Positions 36,162 through 43,849 of a DNA stretch of 64,000 nt are shown here, piece after piece. A program made the translations under genes and the position numbers. Source of the DNA: Nitrospira sp. GTDB lineage: Bacteria; Nitrospirota; Nitrospiria; Nitrospirales; Nitrospiraceae. Numbering within the stretch: the stretch's first letter is position 1; every line of letters begins with the position of its first letter. The notes under the pieces are model-generated. The model was not told the origin of the DNA, ran no database searches, and worked only from the letters and a program-made list of their open reading frames with translations. The stretch is from positions 1-64,000 of the forward strand of contig JAUYAO010000014.1 of the NCBI GenBank assembly GCA_030692565.1, given 5' to 3'.

Positions 36162-36827
36162 CTAAGGAGAAAGTACGTAGTGCACCGCCTCAACTCTGAT
36201 GACAGGCATGATGAGACCGAGCCCTTCTTGATCGTGGGAGAAGTCGTACACAATCGATTCATCCGGAATAAGTCGGCCGATGATGATGACGGCAAGTTCT
36301 ACAGTCTTCCCAGCGGCCATCTCGCGCAGCAATCGATCCAAAGAGTCCGCCGGCGGGACGGCTTTGAGCTCACCCGGAAAATCCTCAGATTTGAAGCGAA
36401 CCTGCCCCCATCGAGTAGAGGTCAATACAGGACCGAGGGCCACAGAAAACCCCTTCCGCTCCGGATCAAAATGAGATAACTCCCCCGACCACCGAAACGC
36501 GACTCGCCGAGCGAGCGCACGGTTCCTAGCACGACGGTCATCGCGCGCTCGATTCACCTGAAAGAGGCGGTCGTCATGTCCAGGATCGTGGTGCCCTTCT
36601 CCATAGATCGCGGGCCAGTCAGGTGGATAGCCCTCCAATGCTTCAAGAAACCCTTCGATAGCGATCGCATCGTCAAGTAGCTGAATATCACCGGGGAGAG
36701 CGGCAGCGAATTCAGAAAGCGCCACGAATTGAATGGGGCTGATCCCCAGATCCTCCTGAGCGCCCGCCGAGGAAGCTGGATAGAGGATGGAGAGGATGAG
36801 CAGAACGAACAACGTGGGCATGGCCAC
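36162..36827 (-). CDS. Hypothetical secreted protein
   Basis: The 221-residue protein has a signal peptide (PTLFVLLILSILYPASSAGA, cleaved near AQE) and a mostly charged mature part with no motif I recognise. A basic Arg-rich patch (VNRARDDRRARNRALARR) lies near residue 95. The end shows alternating hydrophobic strands (KTVELAVIIIGRLIPD, IMPVIRVEAVHYVLS). It starts at a GTG, with an ATG two codons later as alternative, immediately after the stop of the upstream gene. This suggests translational coupling in a three-gene minus-strand operon. Confidence 0.6.
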   Translation of the reverse strand: MAMPTLFVLLILSILYPASSAGAQEDLGISPIQFVALSEFAAALPGDIQLLDDAIAIEGFLEALEGYPPDWPAIYGEGHHDPGHDDRLFQVNRARDDRRARNRALARRVAFRWSGELSHFDPERKGFSVALGPVLTSTRWGQVRFKSEDFPGELKAVPPADSLDRLLREMAAGKTVELAVIIIGRLIPDESIVYDFSHDQEGLGLIMPVIRVEAVHYVLSP

Positions 36828-36832
36828 TACCG

Positions 36833-37153
36833 CTATCCGACGGGGGCCTGGGAAAAGGCCTGCGAAAAGGCCCTCTCAAGTCCTTGCACGGAAGGGTGAT
36901 CGGCCTGTAAGACTCCGGCGTCCAGTAACACGGCCACACGTGGGGCCGGGTCGAGTCGACGAAGGGCCCCTTGGGTCAGCCCCTCCATCTTCAACGCCTT
37001 CTCATAGGTCCCGAACCACGCCTCAACTACCACGCGCAATCCGGCATCCCCCGGCTTCATCTTGCCCATCCTCACTTGCTGAAGCAGCTTGATGATCGGA
37101 TCAGATTGCGCGATGGTATTCATCGCACGCTGAAACAGTTCTTCCACATCCAT
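36833..37153 (-). CDS. Hypothetical cytoplasmic protein
   Basis: The 106-residue, mainly helical protein begins MDVEELFQRAMNTIAQSDPI and has no recognised domain, signal or membrane segment. It is the middle gene of a short minus-strand run: the FmdB-like gene ends 9 bases upstream and the 36162 gene follows directly. Confidence 0.6.
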   Translation of the reverse strand: MDVEELFQRAMNTIAQSDPIIKLLQQVRMGKMKPGDAGLRVVVEAWFGTYEKALKMEGLTQGALRRLDPAPRVAVLLDAGVLQADHPSVQGLERAFSQAFSQAPVG

Positions 37154-37162
37154 GACGGTTGC

Positions 37163-37393
37163 CTAGTTCGATGAACAGGAGCCAGGTCCACGAGGATCGC
37201 CGCAGCTCCCGCAGGACCCACCGGATCCGGCACCGGGAGATGCCCATCCTCCAGTCGCGCCGACCCCGAACGAAGAGATCTGCTGTTCCAGCCTCGTTGC
37301 CTGACATTTCGGGCACGCAGCTTCATCCGACCGGCGGATCAACAGTTCAAACCGATGTTTACATTCGCTGCAGACATATTCGAAGATAGGCAC
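37163..37393 (-). CDS. FmdB-family zinc-ribbon protein
   Basis: The 76-residue protein starts MPIFEYVCSECKHRFELLI, the defining pattern of the FmdB/CxxC_CxxC_SSSS putative regulatory family. A second CxxC follows in ACPKCQA, so a zinc ribbon spans residues 8-30. The C-terminal 40 residues are Gly/Ser/Cys-rich, with two more Cys pairs (CGSCG and a final Cys), typical of these proteins. The role is unproven; FmdB was named as a regulator of an amide-inducible operon. It heads the three-gene minus-strand operon. Confidence 0.88.
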   Translation of the reverse strand: MPIFEYVCSECKHRFELLIRRSDEAACPKCQATRLEQQISSFGVGATGGWASPGAGSGGSCGSCGDPRGPGSCSSN

Positions 37394-37458
37394 GTTACAC
37401 GCTCCTTGTTAGGGGCCATTATAAAATTCCCCTGTCCAGATCGCAATGAGAGGCACCT

Positions 37459-37725
37459 ATGCATCGTGAGGAACAGTCTTTCAACCTCCGGTTCAGCGTG
37501 GAGGCCAGCTTCCCTGATGATTACGAAGGGGACGAGGATCAGCGCGCTTGGACCGGCGAATGGGAAGCGCGGATCAAACCGGACATTCTCAAGATGGTCT
37601 TCGAGTCACTACGCCGTCAACCTGGCTGGGCAGCGCACATTCGCAATCGGGGGAAATCCGCCCAGGACGAAATTGAAGTCGTCGTTGAAAAAGACTTCGG
37701 CAACCCTCCACCATTCAAGATCTAG
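37459..37725 (+). CDS. Hypothetical protein upstream of hemW
   Basis: The 88-residue acidic protein starts MHREEQSFNLRFSVEASFPDDY and has no recognised domain. Aromatic and charged residues alternate (AWTGEWEARIKPDILKMVF), suggesting a small alpha/beta fold. GAGAGGC lies before the ATG. It is 3 bases upstream of hemW and is surely co-transcribed with it, so it may relate to heme handling, but that is inference from position only. Confidence 0.65.
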   Translation: MHREEQSFNLRFSVEASFPDDYEGDEDQRAWTGEWEARIKPDILKMVFESLRRQPGWAAHIRNRGKSAQDEIEVVVEKDFGNPPPFKI

Positions 37726-37728
37726 CGC

Positions 37729-38859
37729 ATGCCGCAGGAAAGAGACATCGGGCTCTATCTCCACGTTCCGCTCTGCCGCCAGCGCTGCCACTTCTGCGCC
37801 TTCTACTTGGAGATCGCCACGCCGGCTCGCATCGACGCCTACCTTTCAGCGCTCGAACGTGAACTGACCCTCTATCGCCAGCAGAATCTCCTTGCTGGAC
37901 GCGCATTTCAGAGCATCTACTTCGGAGGGGGGACACCCACGGTGATTCCATCGCTTCGGCTGGCTGCACTTCTAAACCATATTCGAAACACCTCTTCCGT
38001 CACGCCGGATGCCGAAGTGACCGTTGAAGCTCATCCCTCAACGGTCACACTTGCTGATTTGAGAGCCCTCGCCAAAGCCGGCTTCAATCGGATCAGTCTG
38101 GGAGCTGAATCCATGGCTCCCCAAGACTTCATTCCGATTGGCCGCCCTGGCACGGTATCCGAAACCGAGCAGGCAGTCGAACATGCCCGAACTGCAGGAT
38201 TTTCCAATATCAATCTCGACCTCATGTACGGCCTGCCTGGACAAAGTCTTGTGTCATGGACAACCACCGTACAATCTCTTCTTCGACTCAATCCAACTCA
38301 TATCTCTTGTTATGCCCTCACCATTGAAGACGACACCAAGCTGGCGCACGATATCGCCAAGGGACTGGTCCCTGCACCTGATGAAGTGCTTCAAGTTGAG
38401 ATGGAAGCAGCAGCCGAAACGGTGCTGACACAAGCCGGCTTTACTCGCTACGAAATTTCCAACTACGCCAGGCCCGGTTACGCCTGCCGCCACAATTTGC
38501 TCTATTGGACCGGCGGCGACTACCTTGGCCTCGGTCCAAGCGCGCAGTCCTACGTGGCCGGATGCCGATTCGGCAACATTGCACATCTCGATACCTACAC
38601 AAGCCAGATGGAGAGGAATCAACTTCCAGTGACAGATCGCCAGCTGCTCAGTGTCGAGGACCAACGACGCGATGCCCTGATCTTCGGCCTGCGTCTCTTG
38701 AACGGGGTCCCCAGCTCACTTCTTGCTGATGGGCAAGCCGACCGGGAACTCTTCGCCCAACTCAGGGCAAAGGGCCTGATCGTCGAAGAGGGTAGCCGAA
38801 CCAGGCTGACCCCGTTGGGCCGCCGCTTTGCCGACAGCGTGGCATCAGACCTGTTCTGA
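37729..38859 (+). CDS. hemW: HemW-type radical SAM heme chaperone
   Basis: The 376-residue protein has the radical SAM cluster motif Cys16-x3-Cys20-x2-Cys23 (PLCRQRCHFCAF), then FGGGTPTVIPS (SAM-binding GGGTP), VTVEAHPSTVT, FNRISLGAESM and NLDLMYGLPGQS. These match HemW, annotated in older databases as oxygen-independent coproporphyrinogen III oxidase-like. HemW binds heme and delivers it to respiratory proteins and is not itself a coproporphyrinogen oxidase. True HemN has a longer N-terminus and an extra cysteine, both missing here. The protein is cytoplasmic and is the second gene of a two-gene unit. Confidence 0.9.
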   Translation: MPQERDIGLYLHVPLCRQRCHFCAFYLEIATPARIDAYLSALERELTLYRQQNLLAGRAFQSIYFGGGTPTVIPSLRLAALLNHIRNTSSVTPDAEVTVEAHPSTVTLADLRALAKAGFNRISLGAESMAPQDFIPIGRPGTVSETEQAVEHARTAGFSNINLDLMYGLPGQSLVSWTTTVQSLLRLNPTHISCYALTIEDDTKLAHDIAKGLVPAPDEVLQVEMEAAAETVLTQAGFTRYEISNYARPGYACRHNLLYWTGGDYLGLGPSAQSYVAGCRFGNIAHLDTYTSQMERNQLPVTDRQLLSVEDQRRDALIFGLRLLNGVPSSLLADGQADRELFAQLRAKGLIVEEGSRTRLTPLGRRFADSVASDLF

Positions 38860-38935
38860 CCTAATCCCCCGCGCCCAGCCATTGACAAGGAACCAGACGG
38901 AAAGAGACACTATAGGTCTACACGCGAGGTGACCA

Positions 38936-39142
38936 ATGCCCGTCAATATGGATCCAGCAACGAAGCGCAAGTCCGGCCAAGCGGAACCGACCGTAGCCTC
39001 ACAGCCGGTCCTCGAACCCACAGAGGCAGCACCGCTCGCGTTTGGAACCGAAACCCATGCTGATCGAGAGAAGGATCTGGCCGATGCCGAGTGGAAGAAT
39101 TTGTGGGATGCCACTGAAGTGATCGATATGGATAAGGTGTGA
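38936..39142 (+). CDS. Small acidic hypothetical protein
   Basis: This 68-residue protein has no domain, signal peptide or membrane segment. It is likely disordered in the first 45 residues (Pro, Ala, Glu, Thr-rich) and ends in a short helix (EKDLADAEWKNLWDATEVID). GAGGTGA lies before the ATG. It converges with the antiporter gene. Confidence 0.55.
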   Translation: MPVNMDPATKRKSGQAEPTVASQPVLEPTEAAPLAFGTETHADREKDLADAEWKNLWDATEVIDMDKV

Positions 39143-39152
39143 CCGGCGCCGA

Positions 39153-40226
39153 TCAAGCCGGAAGAAAATAGAAGGCAATTGCCAGCATCGCATAGACCCC
39201 GACCAGCATGGCGCCTTCCATCCAGTTCGACTCCCCGTCGATCGCGACGAAACCCACGACAAACACCGAGATCGTCACCGCCGCGACTTCGAACGGCGTA
39301 AAGATCAAGTCCAGCGGGGTACCGAAGAGATAGCTCGCAAAGACCAGCACCGGCGCGACTAAGAGAGCAATTTGCAGACTTGACCCCACGGCAATCCCAT
39401 AGGCCAGATCCATTTTATTCTTCATCGCCATGAGCACCGCCGTCGAATGCTCCGCCGCATTACCGACCAGCGCCACCAGGATCACGCCGACGAAGACCTG
39501 CGTCAGACCCAGTTTGTGCGCAGTCGGCTCGATCGCCCCGACTAACAGTTCACTCATCACGGCGATCAAAGTGGTGACCACGGCCAGCACGGACACGGAC
39601 ATGCGAAAGCTCCAGGGTTGCTCTCCCAGATCTTCCGCGTCGTGTGATTCCCCTGCATACAGATGGCGATGGGTCTTCAGGGAGAACATGAGGCTGAGCC
39701 CATACATCACGAAGAGCACGATGGCGATCTCCAGGCTCAGCTCCCGTTCGATCGTTACTCCCCTGTCAGCAGCGGTGAAATGAAACAGCGCGGGTATGAT
39801 CAAACCGACCGCCGCCAACAGGAGCAGGCTGGATCCCATCCCTGCCGCCGTTTGGTTGAACTTCTGCCGTTCAAACTTCAATCCGCCGGCAACCATAGAC
39901 GCCCCGAGAACCAGCAGGACGTTACCGAGAATGGAACCAGTGAGTGATGCTTTGACCACATCATGGAGCCCCTCACGAAGTGCGGCGAGTGCTATGATCA
40001 GCTCCGCGGCGTTCCCCAGTGAGGCATTTAACAGACTGCCGATCCCGGCACCGACATGCGATGTGAGATGCTCGGTCGCGCGGCCCAACATCCCGGCGAG
40101 CGGAACAATCGCGAAAGCGGACGCGGCAAAGACATAGAGCGGATCGGCCTTGACGACCGCAAGGGCAATCGCCGTCGGAATGAACACAAGCAATACATCG
40201 AGCCAAGACGTAAAGATTTTTTTCAT
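39153..40226 (-). CDS. cax: Calcium/proton antiporter of the CAX family
   Basis: The 357-residue inner-membrane protein has about eleven hydrophobic segments. Both conserved ion-binding repeats are visible: [16 protein letters not shown] in the first half (about 72-87) and [14 protein letters not shown] in the second (about 255-268). Each carries the glutamate that exchanges cation and proton. An acidic, His-containing loop ([11 protein letters not shown], near 190-200) lies between the halves. It expels Ca2+ (or Mn2+) from the cytoplasm using the proton gradient. It is transcribed divergently from the gene at 40255. Confidence 0.92.
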   Translation of the reverse strand: MKKIFTSWLDVLLVFIPTAIALAVVKADPLYVFAASAFAIVPLAGMLGRATEHLTSHVGAGIGSLLNASLGNAAELIIALAALREGLHDVVKASLTGSILGNVLLVLGASMVAGGLKFERQKFNQTAAGMGSSLLLLAAVGLIIPALFHFTAADRGVTIERELSLEIAIVLFVMYGLSLMFSLKTHRHLYAGESHDAEDLGEQPWSFRMSVSVLAVVTTLIAVMSELLVGAIEPTAHKLGLTQVFVGVILVALVGNAAEHSTAVLMAMKNKMDLAYGIAVGSSLQIALLVAPVLVFASYLFGTPLDLIFTPFEVAAVTISVFVVGFVAIDGESNWMEGAMLVGVYAMLAIAFYFLPA

Positions 40227-40254
40227 GAGCGAAACCTAACATGAGTCTCTGTGA

Positions 40255-40941
40255 ATGTCGATGAACGCTGCACCGCTAACTGAGGCCTTGTTCTACCCGT
40301 TCCACCTCTGCCATGCGGAGACGCTGCACCGCCTCCTCGCGCGCTTTCACCGGGTCCACTTTCGCGATTATATGGCGATCCAGCTCAGTCCCTTCACAGG
40401 GACCACCGCCTATGCCGATCGCATGGGAGGAACATTTCCAGAATTGGTGGCCACCGGAAGGCTGGTTCAAGGTCATAATGTCAGCGGCCCTCTGAGCGAG
40501 GCCAGCCGGATCTCCATTGACCGTGACTTGGCCGATACTCGGTGGCGAAGACTCTTCCATGAGGCGATCCGTGAAGACCGGAGATTTCAGCGGGGACTCT
40601 TCGATCCCACACATGCCATGACGATTGGCCAGGATGTCTTGCCAGGGCCTGCGGCACTACTCCGACTCATGGATGAGGAGTTTTTCCACCAACCGTTCAC
40701 CGTCAAAGCCATACAGCAGTTGAGCCAGGAACGGCTGAGCGGAGACGACGCCTTTCGTTTCGAATATGGTCTGGCATTGGTCAAAACCGCCGCGGCCCAG
40801 TACTATACGATGCAACTGGCACACAACCTACAGCTAACAACGGCGACAGATTCGCCCGCACATTTTCAGCTTTTCAGCCGAGCACTCGACCGAGAAAACG
40901 AGCGGCTTCCCAACCATCTGATAATCAGAACCGGGTATTAA
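40255..40941 (+). CDS. Hypothetical protein of unknown family
   Basis: The 228-residue protein has no recognisable domain, signal or membrane helix. The first quarter is His-rich (FYPFHLCHAETLHRLLARFHRVHFRDYM), with further conserved-looking His/Glu/Asp positions (FHEAIREDRRFQRG, DEEFFHQPFTVKAI, ALVKTAAAQYYTMQ). It is largely helical and could be a metal or cofactor-binding bundle. Start is the ATG at 40255, with a second two codons in. It lies 33 bases upstream of the ClpS-like gene. Confidence 0.6.
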   Translation: MSMNAAPLTEALFYPFHLCHAETLHRLLARFHRVHFRDYMAIQLSPFTGTTAYADRMGGTFPELVATGRLVQGHNVSGPLSEASRISIDRDLADTRWRRLFHEAIREDRRFQRGLFDPTHAMTIGQDVLPGPAALLRLMDEEFFHQPFTVKAIQQLSQERLSGDDAFRFEYGLALVKTAAAQYYTMQLAHNLQLTTATDSPAHFQLFSRALDRENERLPNHLIIRTGY

Positions 40942-40966
40942 CCTCCTCTCAAGACTCTGCTACACT
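40938..40966 (+). promoter_or_regulatory. Promoter giving a near-leaderless ClpS-like mRNA
   Basis: TTAACC at 40938-40943, a 17-base spacer and TACACT at 40961-40966 preceded by TGC form an extended -10 promoter. The predicted start point near 40973 is within 2 bases of the ATG at 40975, and no Shine-Dalgarno exists, so the message may be leaderless. The 40255 gene also runs across the -35. Confidence 0.5.
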
Positions 40967-40974
40967 TTTCGGCC

Positions 40975-41271
40975 ATGGCGAAACCATCCTTTCCGCTGAC
41001 TACCCCTGACGTGACTGAAGAGACCGGTACAGGGACCAGTGACGGCCTTGAAGCCCGGGTGATTGTCTATAATTGTGACTGCCACACCTATCAGCAAGTG
41101 ATCACATTGCTGTGTAAGTATGTGCCGGGCATGACCTCGTCACACGCCTTTGAACTCGCCTATCAGATCGATCATGAGGGAGAGGCGATGGTCTTTGAGG
41201 GAGAGACACAGCAAGCCGAACAGATTGCGTCAGGGCTCGCAAGCGGAGGACTGCGCGTAGTCGTACAGTAG
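40975..41271 (+). CDS. clpS: ClpS-family adaptor-like protein
   Basis: The 98-residue protein has a flexible N-terminus (about 1-27) and a ClpS core (about 28-97). ARVIVYNCDCHTYQQVITLL corresponds to the first strand and ND segment, PGMTSSHAFELAYQIDHEG contains the conserved His of the substrate pocket, and GEAMVFEG and GGLRVVV complete the fold. ClpS delivers N-degron substrates to the ClpA ATPase. No clpA is nearby, and the NDD motif is altered to NCDC, so it could be a ClpS2-like or functionally diverged version. Confidence 0.75.
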   Translation: MAKPSFPLTTPDVTEETGTGTSDGLEARVIVYNCDCHTYQQVITLLCKYVPGMTSSHAFELAYQIDHEGEAMVFEGETQQAEQIASGLASGGLRVVVQ

Positions 41272-41300
41272 GTCCCGCACCCACGCGGGACGGAGATGAA

Positions 41301-41720
41301 CTACTTGGCTTTCCGTTTCGCCGGTTGCTTCGTGACTTTCTTGGCAACAGATATCGCAGCCTTTGCTGCTTTCACCGGCTTGGTGGGTTTGGCTGCCTTC
41401 GCGGGCTTTTCCGGCTTGGCTGCTTTCACCGGCTTCGCCGCCAGAGCGGGTTTCGCCGGTGCACCGGGTTTTGTGGGAGGCTGCTTGCCCGACTTGGCTG
41501 ACTGCCGGCTGGATCTCGACGATCCTGATTTCACCGGTATCGGCATGGCGGCATACACTTTATTGATCTTCGTCAGCTGATCCGGGTTCATCACCCGCAC
41601 TTGATACAGCTCAAACAGTTTCCCGATGGCTTTCTGATCACCCCGCTTCGCCGCATTCAACAGCTTGCGGCGTTGGTTCATTTCTTCTTCTTCAGTATGG
41701 GAAGCGGCGCGTCGTTCCAT
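41301..41720 (-). CDS. Protein with Lys/Ala/Pro-rich histone H1-like tail
   Basis: The 139-residue protein has a short acidic-to-helical N-terminus (EEEEMNQRRKLLNAAKRG, about 10-27), a small folded part to about 65, and then a long basic tail. The tail is built of KPAK, KPVKAAK, EKPAKAAK and similar repeats (about 72-139). Such tails occur in histone H1-like, AlgP-like and nucleoid-associated proteins and bind nucleic acid non-specifically. The repeated tail makes the gene prone to length change. GGAG lies 4 bases before the ATG at 41720. It converges with the ClpS-like gene. Confidence 0.7.
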   Translation of the reverse strand: MERRAASHTEEEEMNQRRKLLNAAKRGDQKAIGKLFELYQVRVMNPDQLTKINKVYAAMPIPVKSGSSRSSRQSAKSGKQPPTKPGAPAKPALAAKPVKAAKPEKPAKAAKPTKPVKAAKAAISVAKKVTKQPAKRKAK

Positions 41721-41965
41721 TCTACTCCATCCTCTTCTAGCATCCCTTCAAACAGACACCAGGCCTGCCGAACAGGTAAAAACTCGCGGGACTATATCAG
41801 AAATCACACGAATGTTGAAACAGGCTACACGCACCATAAAATTCAGGCACCAGAGGCCCGCCAGACGCGCATACCTCCATTGGTAGATGAATAGACTCTT
41901 CCCCATTGAGCCCCGTCAAACCCGGTAGGTATAATCGCTCCACTACATTCACAGGAGACTTGATC

Positions 41966-42640
41966 ATGTCCATGCATACAGCCCCGCAATCCACCGTCGC
42001 TGACGATCCCAAAGCCCGTGAGGTCATGCGGCAAGCATTCGAGAAGACCGCCCGCTGGCCGAAAGATTTTAACGGCTTCACCGCTGATCTAGCCGTCAAC
42101 ATTAACGGGAAGGTGACCACCGGTCCCGTCATGGTGAAGGGCCCCCGTGAGGTGTCGGTGCAACTCGGAGATGCCGACGTAGAAAAGTGGGCTCAGGAAC
42201 AGCTCAGTATGATTGCCGTCCACCGCGGCCCCCGGAGCTTCGAGGAATCAGACGGCAAGTACTCCCTCACCATGGAAGAGGACGGCCACCCCTTCGGCAC
42301 CAAGCTCGATATCCACGGATCGAATTCCTTCTACCGGGTTAAAGATAACCGCATCACCCAGATTAACCGGAAGATGGCCCATCCGGGCATGACCCCGTTT
42401 GCCTTCTCGATTAATGTCGAAGAAAGCTCCGTCACCCAGGATCAAAAGAACCTGACCACCAAATACACCGTCTATTACTACTCCCCCACTGACGGCAAGT
42501 TGAACAACGTCGAGAGCTTCACCGACACTCATGTACGCGTGGGAGCGGCTGATCTTCCCGCCACCCGCCGCATCATTGCGTTTGAGAACGGCCAGGTCAT
42601 CGTGAAGAATCTCACTTTCACGAACCATAAGCTGGTCTAA
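41966..42640 (+). CDS. DUF3386 family protein
   Basis: The protein of about 224 residues fits the DUF3386 pattern known mostly from cyanobacteria: an initial ARxxxRxAxE(K) segment (AREVMRQAFEKTARWP), FNGFTADLAVNINGK, a beta-rich centre, and RRIIAFENGQVIVKNLTF at the end. It has no signal peptide. Function is unknown. The ATG at 41966 follows AGGAGA. The longer upstream frame begins inside non-coding sequence. Confidence 0.75.
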   Translation: MSMHTAPQSTVADDPKAREVMRQAFEKTARWPKDFNGFTADLAVNINGKVTTGPVMVKGPREVSVQLGDADVEKWAQEQLSMIAVHRGPRSFEESDGKYSLTMEEDGHPFGTKLDIHGSNSFYRVKDNRITQINRKMAHPGMTPFAFSINVEESSVTQDQKNLTTKYTVYYYSPTDGKLNNVESFTDTHVRVGAADLPATRRIIAFENGQVIVKNLTFTNHKLV

Positions 42641-42657
42641 CCCCATTCTCTCCCTAC

Positions 42658-42680
42658 CCTCTCCCCTCCAAGGGGAGAGG
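42658..42680. repeat. CCTCTCCCCT hairpin, dispersed-repeat type
   Basis: CCTCTCCCCT (42658-42667) and AGGGGAGAGG (42671-42680) form a 10-bp perfect hairpin with a 3-base loop. The surrounding text (CTCTCCCTA before, GGTGAAGGTGAGGGG after) is the outer arm of a common dispersed intergenic repeat. A diverged relative of the same composition lies at about 181-208. No T-run, so it is not a standard terminator. Confidence 0.6.
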
Positions 42681-42711
42681 TGAAGGTGAGGGGTGCTTCT
42701 TCGGTCACTCT

Positions 42712-43152
42712 ATGGACCTGCGAATATCATTCCCACGAAGCATGCGGATCACACTCGCAGGCTATGTTCATCTCGCACGCATGATCGACAAATGCCGTGC
42801 CGTCCTCGCCGGGACGGAAGGTGAGTACCTCTATCCCTGCCCGATGGATGAACGGCTTTTGGAGTTCGCGGGGATCACCAGCGATCAATTCACAGCTGCC
42901 GTGAAAACAAATCCGGCAGATGAAGTAGTCGGCGCCTGGTTTCGACAGACTGCCAGGCCGCATCCGACAGCTAAGTTGGATGAATGGAACGAGAAGCTCT
43001 TGTTGCGCGGTCCCAGCTCCCCCGAGAGCCTGGAGAAGTTCAAGAAATACCGCGATGCCGTCGATCCTTCACGGACCGATCTGACCGCCTGGTCTGATCT
43101 GCAAGACCTGGAAGAAGGACGAGACGTCCCGCGACGAATGGTGACTGCGTAA
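42712..43152 (+). CDS. DUF5069 family protein
   Basis: The 146-residue protein begins MDLRISFPRSMRITLAGYVH then LARMIDKCRA, the diagnostic start of DUF5069. The middle LLEFAGITSDQFTAAVKTNP and the C-terminal FKKYRDAVDPSRTDLTAWSD are also typical. Members are small soluble proteins of unknown function. It lies 71 bases after the DUF3386 gene, separated by a hairpin. Confidence 0.82.
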   Translation: MDLRISFPRSMRITLAGYVHLARMIDKCRAVLAGTEGEYLYPCPMDERLLEFAGITSDQFTAAVKTNPADEVVGAWFRQTARPHPTAKLDEWNEKLLLRGPSSPESLEKFKKYRDAVDPSRTDLTAWSDLQDLEEGRDVPRRMVTA

Positions 43153-43181
43153 CCGACTACCGAGCCAGAGGACACCACGAC

Positions 43182-43622
43182 ATGAACATGACAACAGCAA
43201 CCTATGCGTGCCTATTGGTCGGATTGACCAGCGCCGGCTGCGAAACCGACCAGCTCATGCTCCAAAAGAGCGCCTTGACCACAGAGCTGCGAAAAGAGAC
43301 CACCACCGGCATGGCACTGCCCGCTGGTTGCCCGACGCTCATCAAATCTTTTCCTGCCACCCAAACCAGCCTGACAGTCTCCTACATCGAGCCAACGAAG
43401 AGTCAGAATGGCGTCCTGCTCACTGATCTCGCCTACACCACGATCTATCTGAATGCCAAGGAAGCTCCAACAACTGCCATTCGCGTGTGGACCAATGACC
43501 CTCACGGCGGAGCACAGGTCACCATCAGCGATATTCCCGTGGCCACATCCGAGATAGGCTTGTGCGTCACCGCAACCAATTGGGCGCGGAAAGAATCGGC
43601 CCCGATCTCACCCAAGCCATAA
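43182..43622 (+). CDS. Putative lipoprotein
   Basis: The 146-residue protein has a lipoprotein signal (hydrophobic TYACLLVGLTSAGC, Cys20) and a small beta-rich mature domain. Part of it resembles a fibronectin type III-like strand pattern (SLTVSYIEP, TDLAYTTIYLN, TTAIRVWTNDP, QVTISDI, EIGLCVTATNWA). Such folds bind partners at the outer membrane. No function can be named. GAGGACACC lies before the ATG; the DUF5069 gene ends 29 bases upstream. Confidence 0.68.
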   Translation: MNMTTATYACLLVGLTSAGCETDQLMLQKSALTTELRKETTTGMALPAGCPTLIKSFPATQTSLTVSYIEPTKSQNGVLLTDLAYTTIYLNAKEAPTTAIRVWTNDPHGGAQVTISDIPVATSEIGLCVTATNWARKESAPISPKP

Positions 43623-43643
43623 GATTCTCTCACGAACGGTTGG

Positions 43644-43817
43644 TCACGTGGCATCCTTCAAGAGCTTCGAATGGGAGGCATCTTCAGAAGGTGCCTCGAC
43701 AGAGAAGCCAGCCCTGCGCGCTACTTGCCCTTTTCTCTCTTCGCCGCTTTTTTTTTCTGCCATCGACTTAGCAGGCTTCTTCTTCGTCTCTTTTTTTTTG
43801 TCCTGACCTTTGCCCAT
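43644..43817 (-). CDS. Small Lys-rich hypothetical protein
   Basis: The 57-residue protein starts MGKGQDKKKETKKKPAKSMA and is very basic in its first half, Ser/Asp/Glu-rich in the second. The ATG at 43817 follows AAGGAG. The frame remains open upstream but that part is the end of the TPM gene read in another frame. Two runs of nine A residues (minus strand) encode the lysines, so slippage is possible. It follows the TPM gene by 32 bases on the same strand. Confidence 0.6.
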   Translation of the reverse strand: MGKGQDKKKETKKKPAKSMAEKKSGEERKGQVARRAGFSVEAPSEDASHSKLLKDAT

Positions 43818-43849
43818 GATGATGCTCCTTCTTGGGTTAAATGCCCTGC

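Noticed and set aside
37729-38859. Oxygen-independent coproporphyrinogen III oxidase (HemN)
   Set aside because: The extra cysteine and N-terminal part of HemN are missing; the sequence fits HemW.
38882-38916. TTGACA...TATAGG promoter for the small gene at 38936
   Set aside because: Spacing of 20 or more bases between the boxes is outside the usual range.
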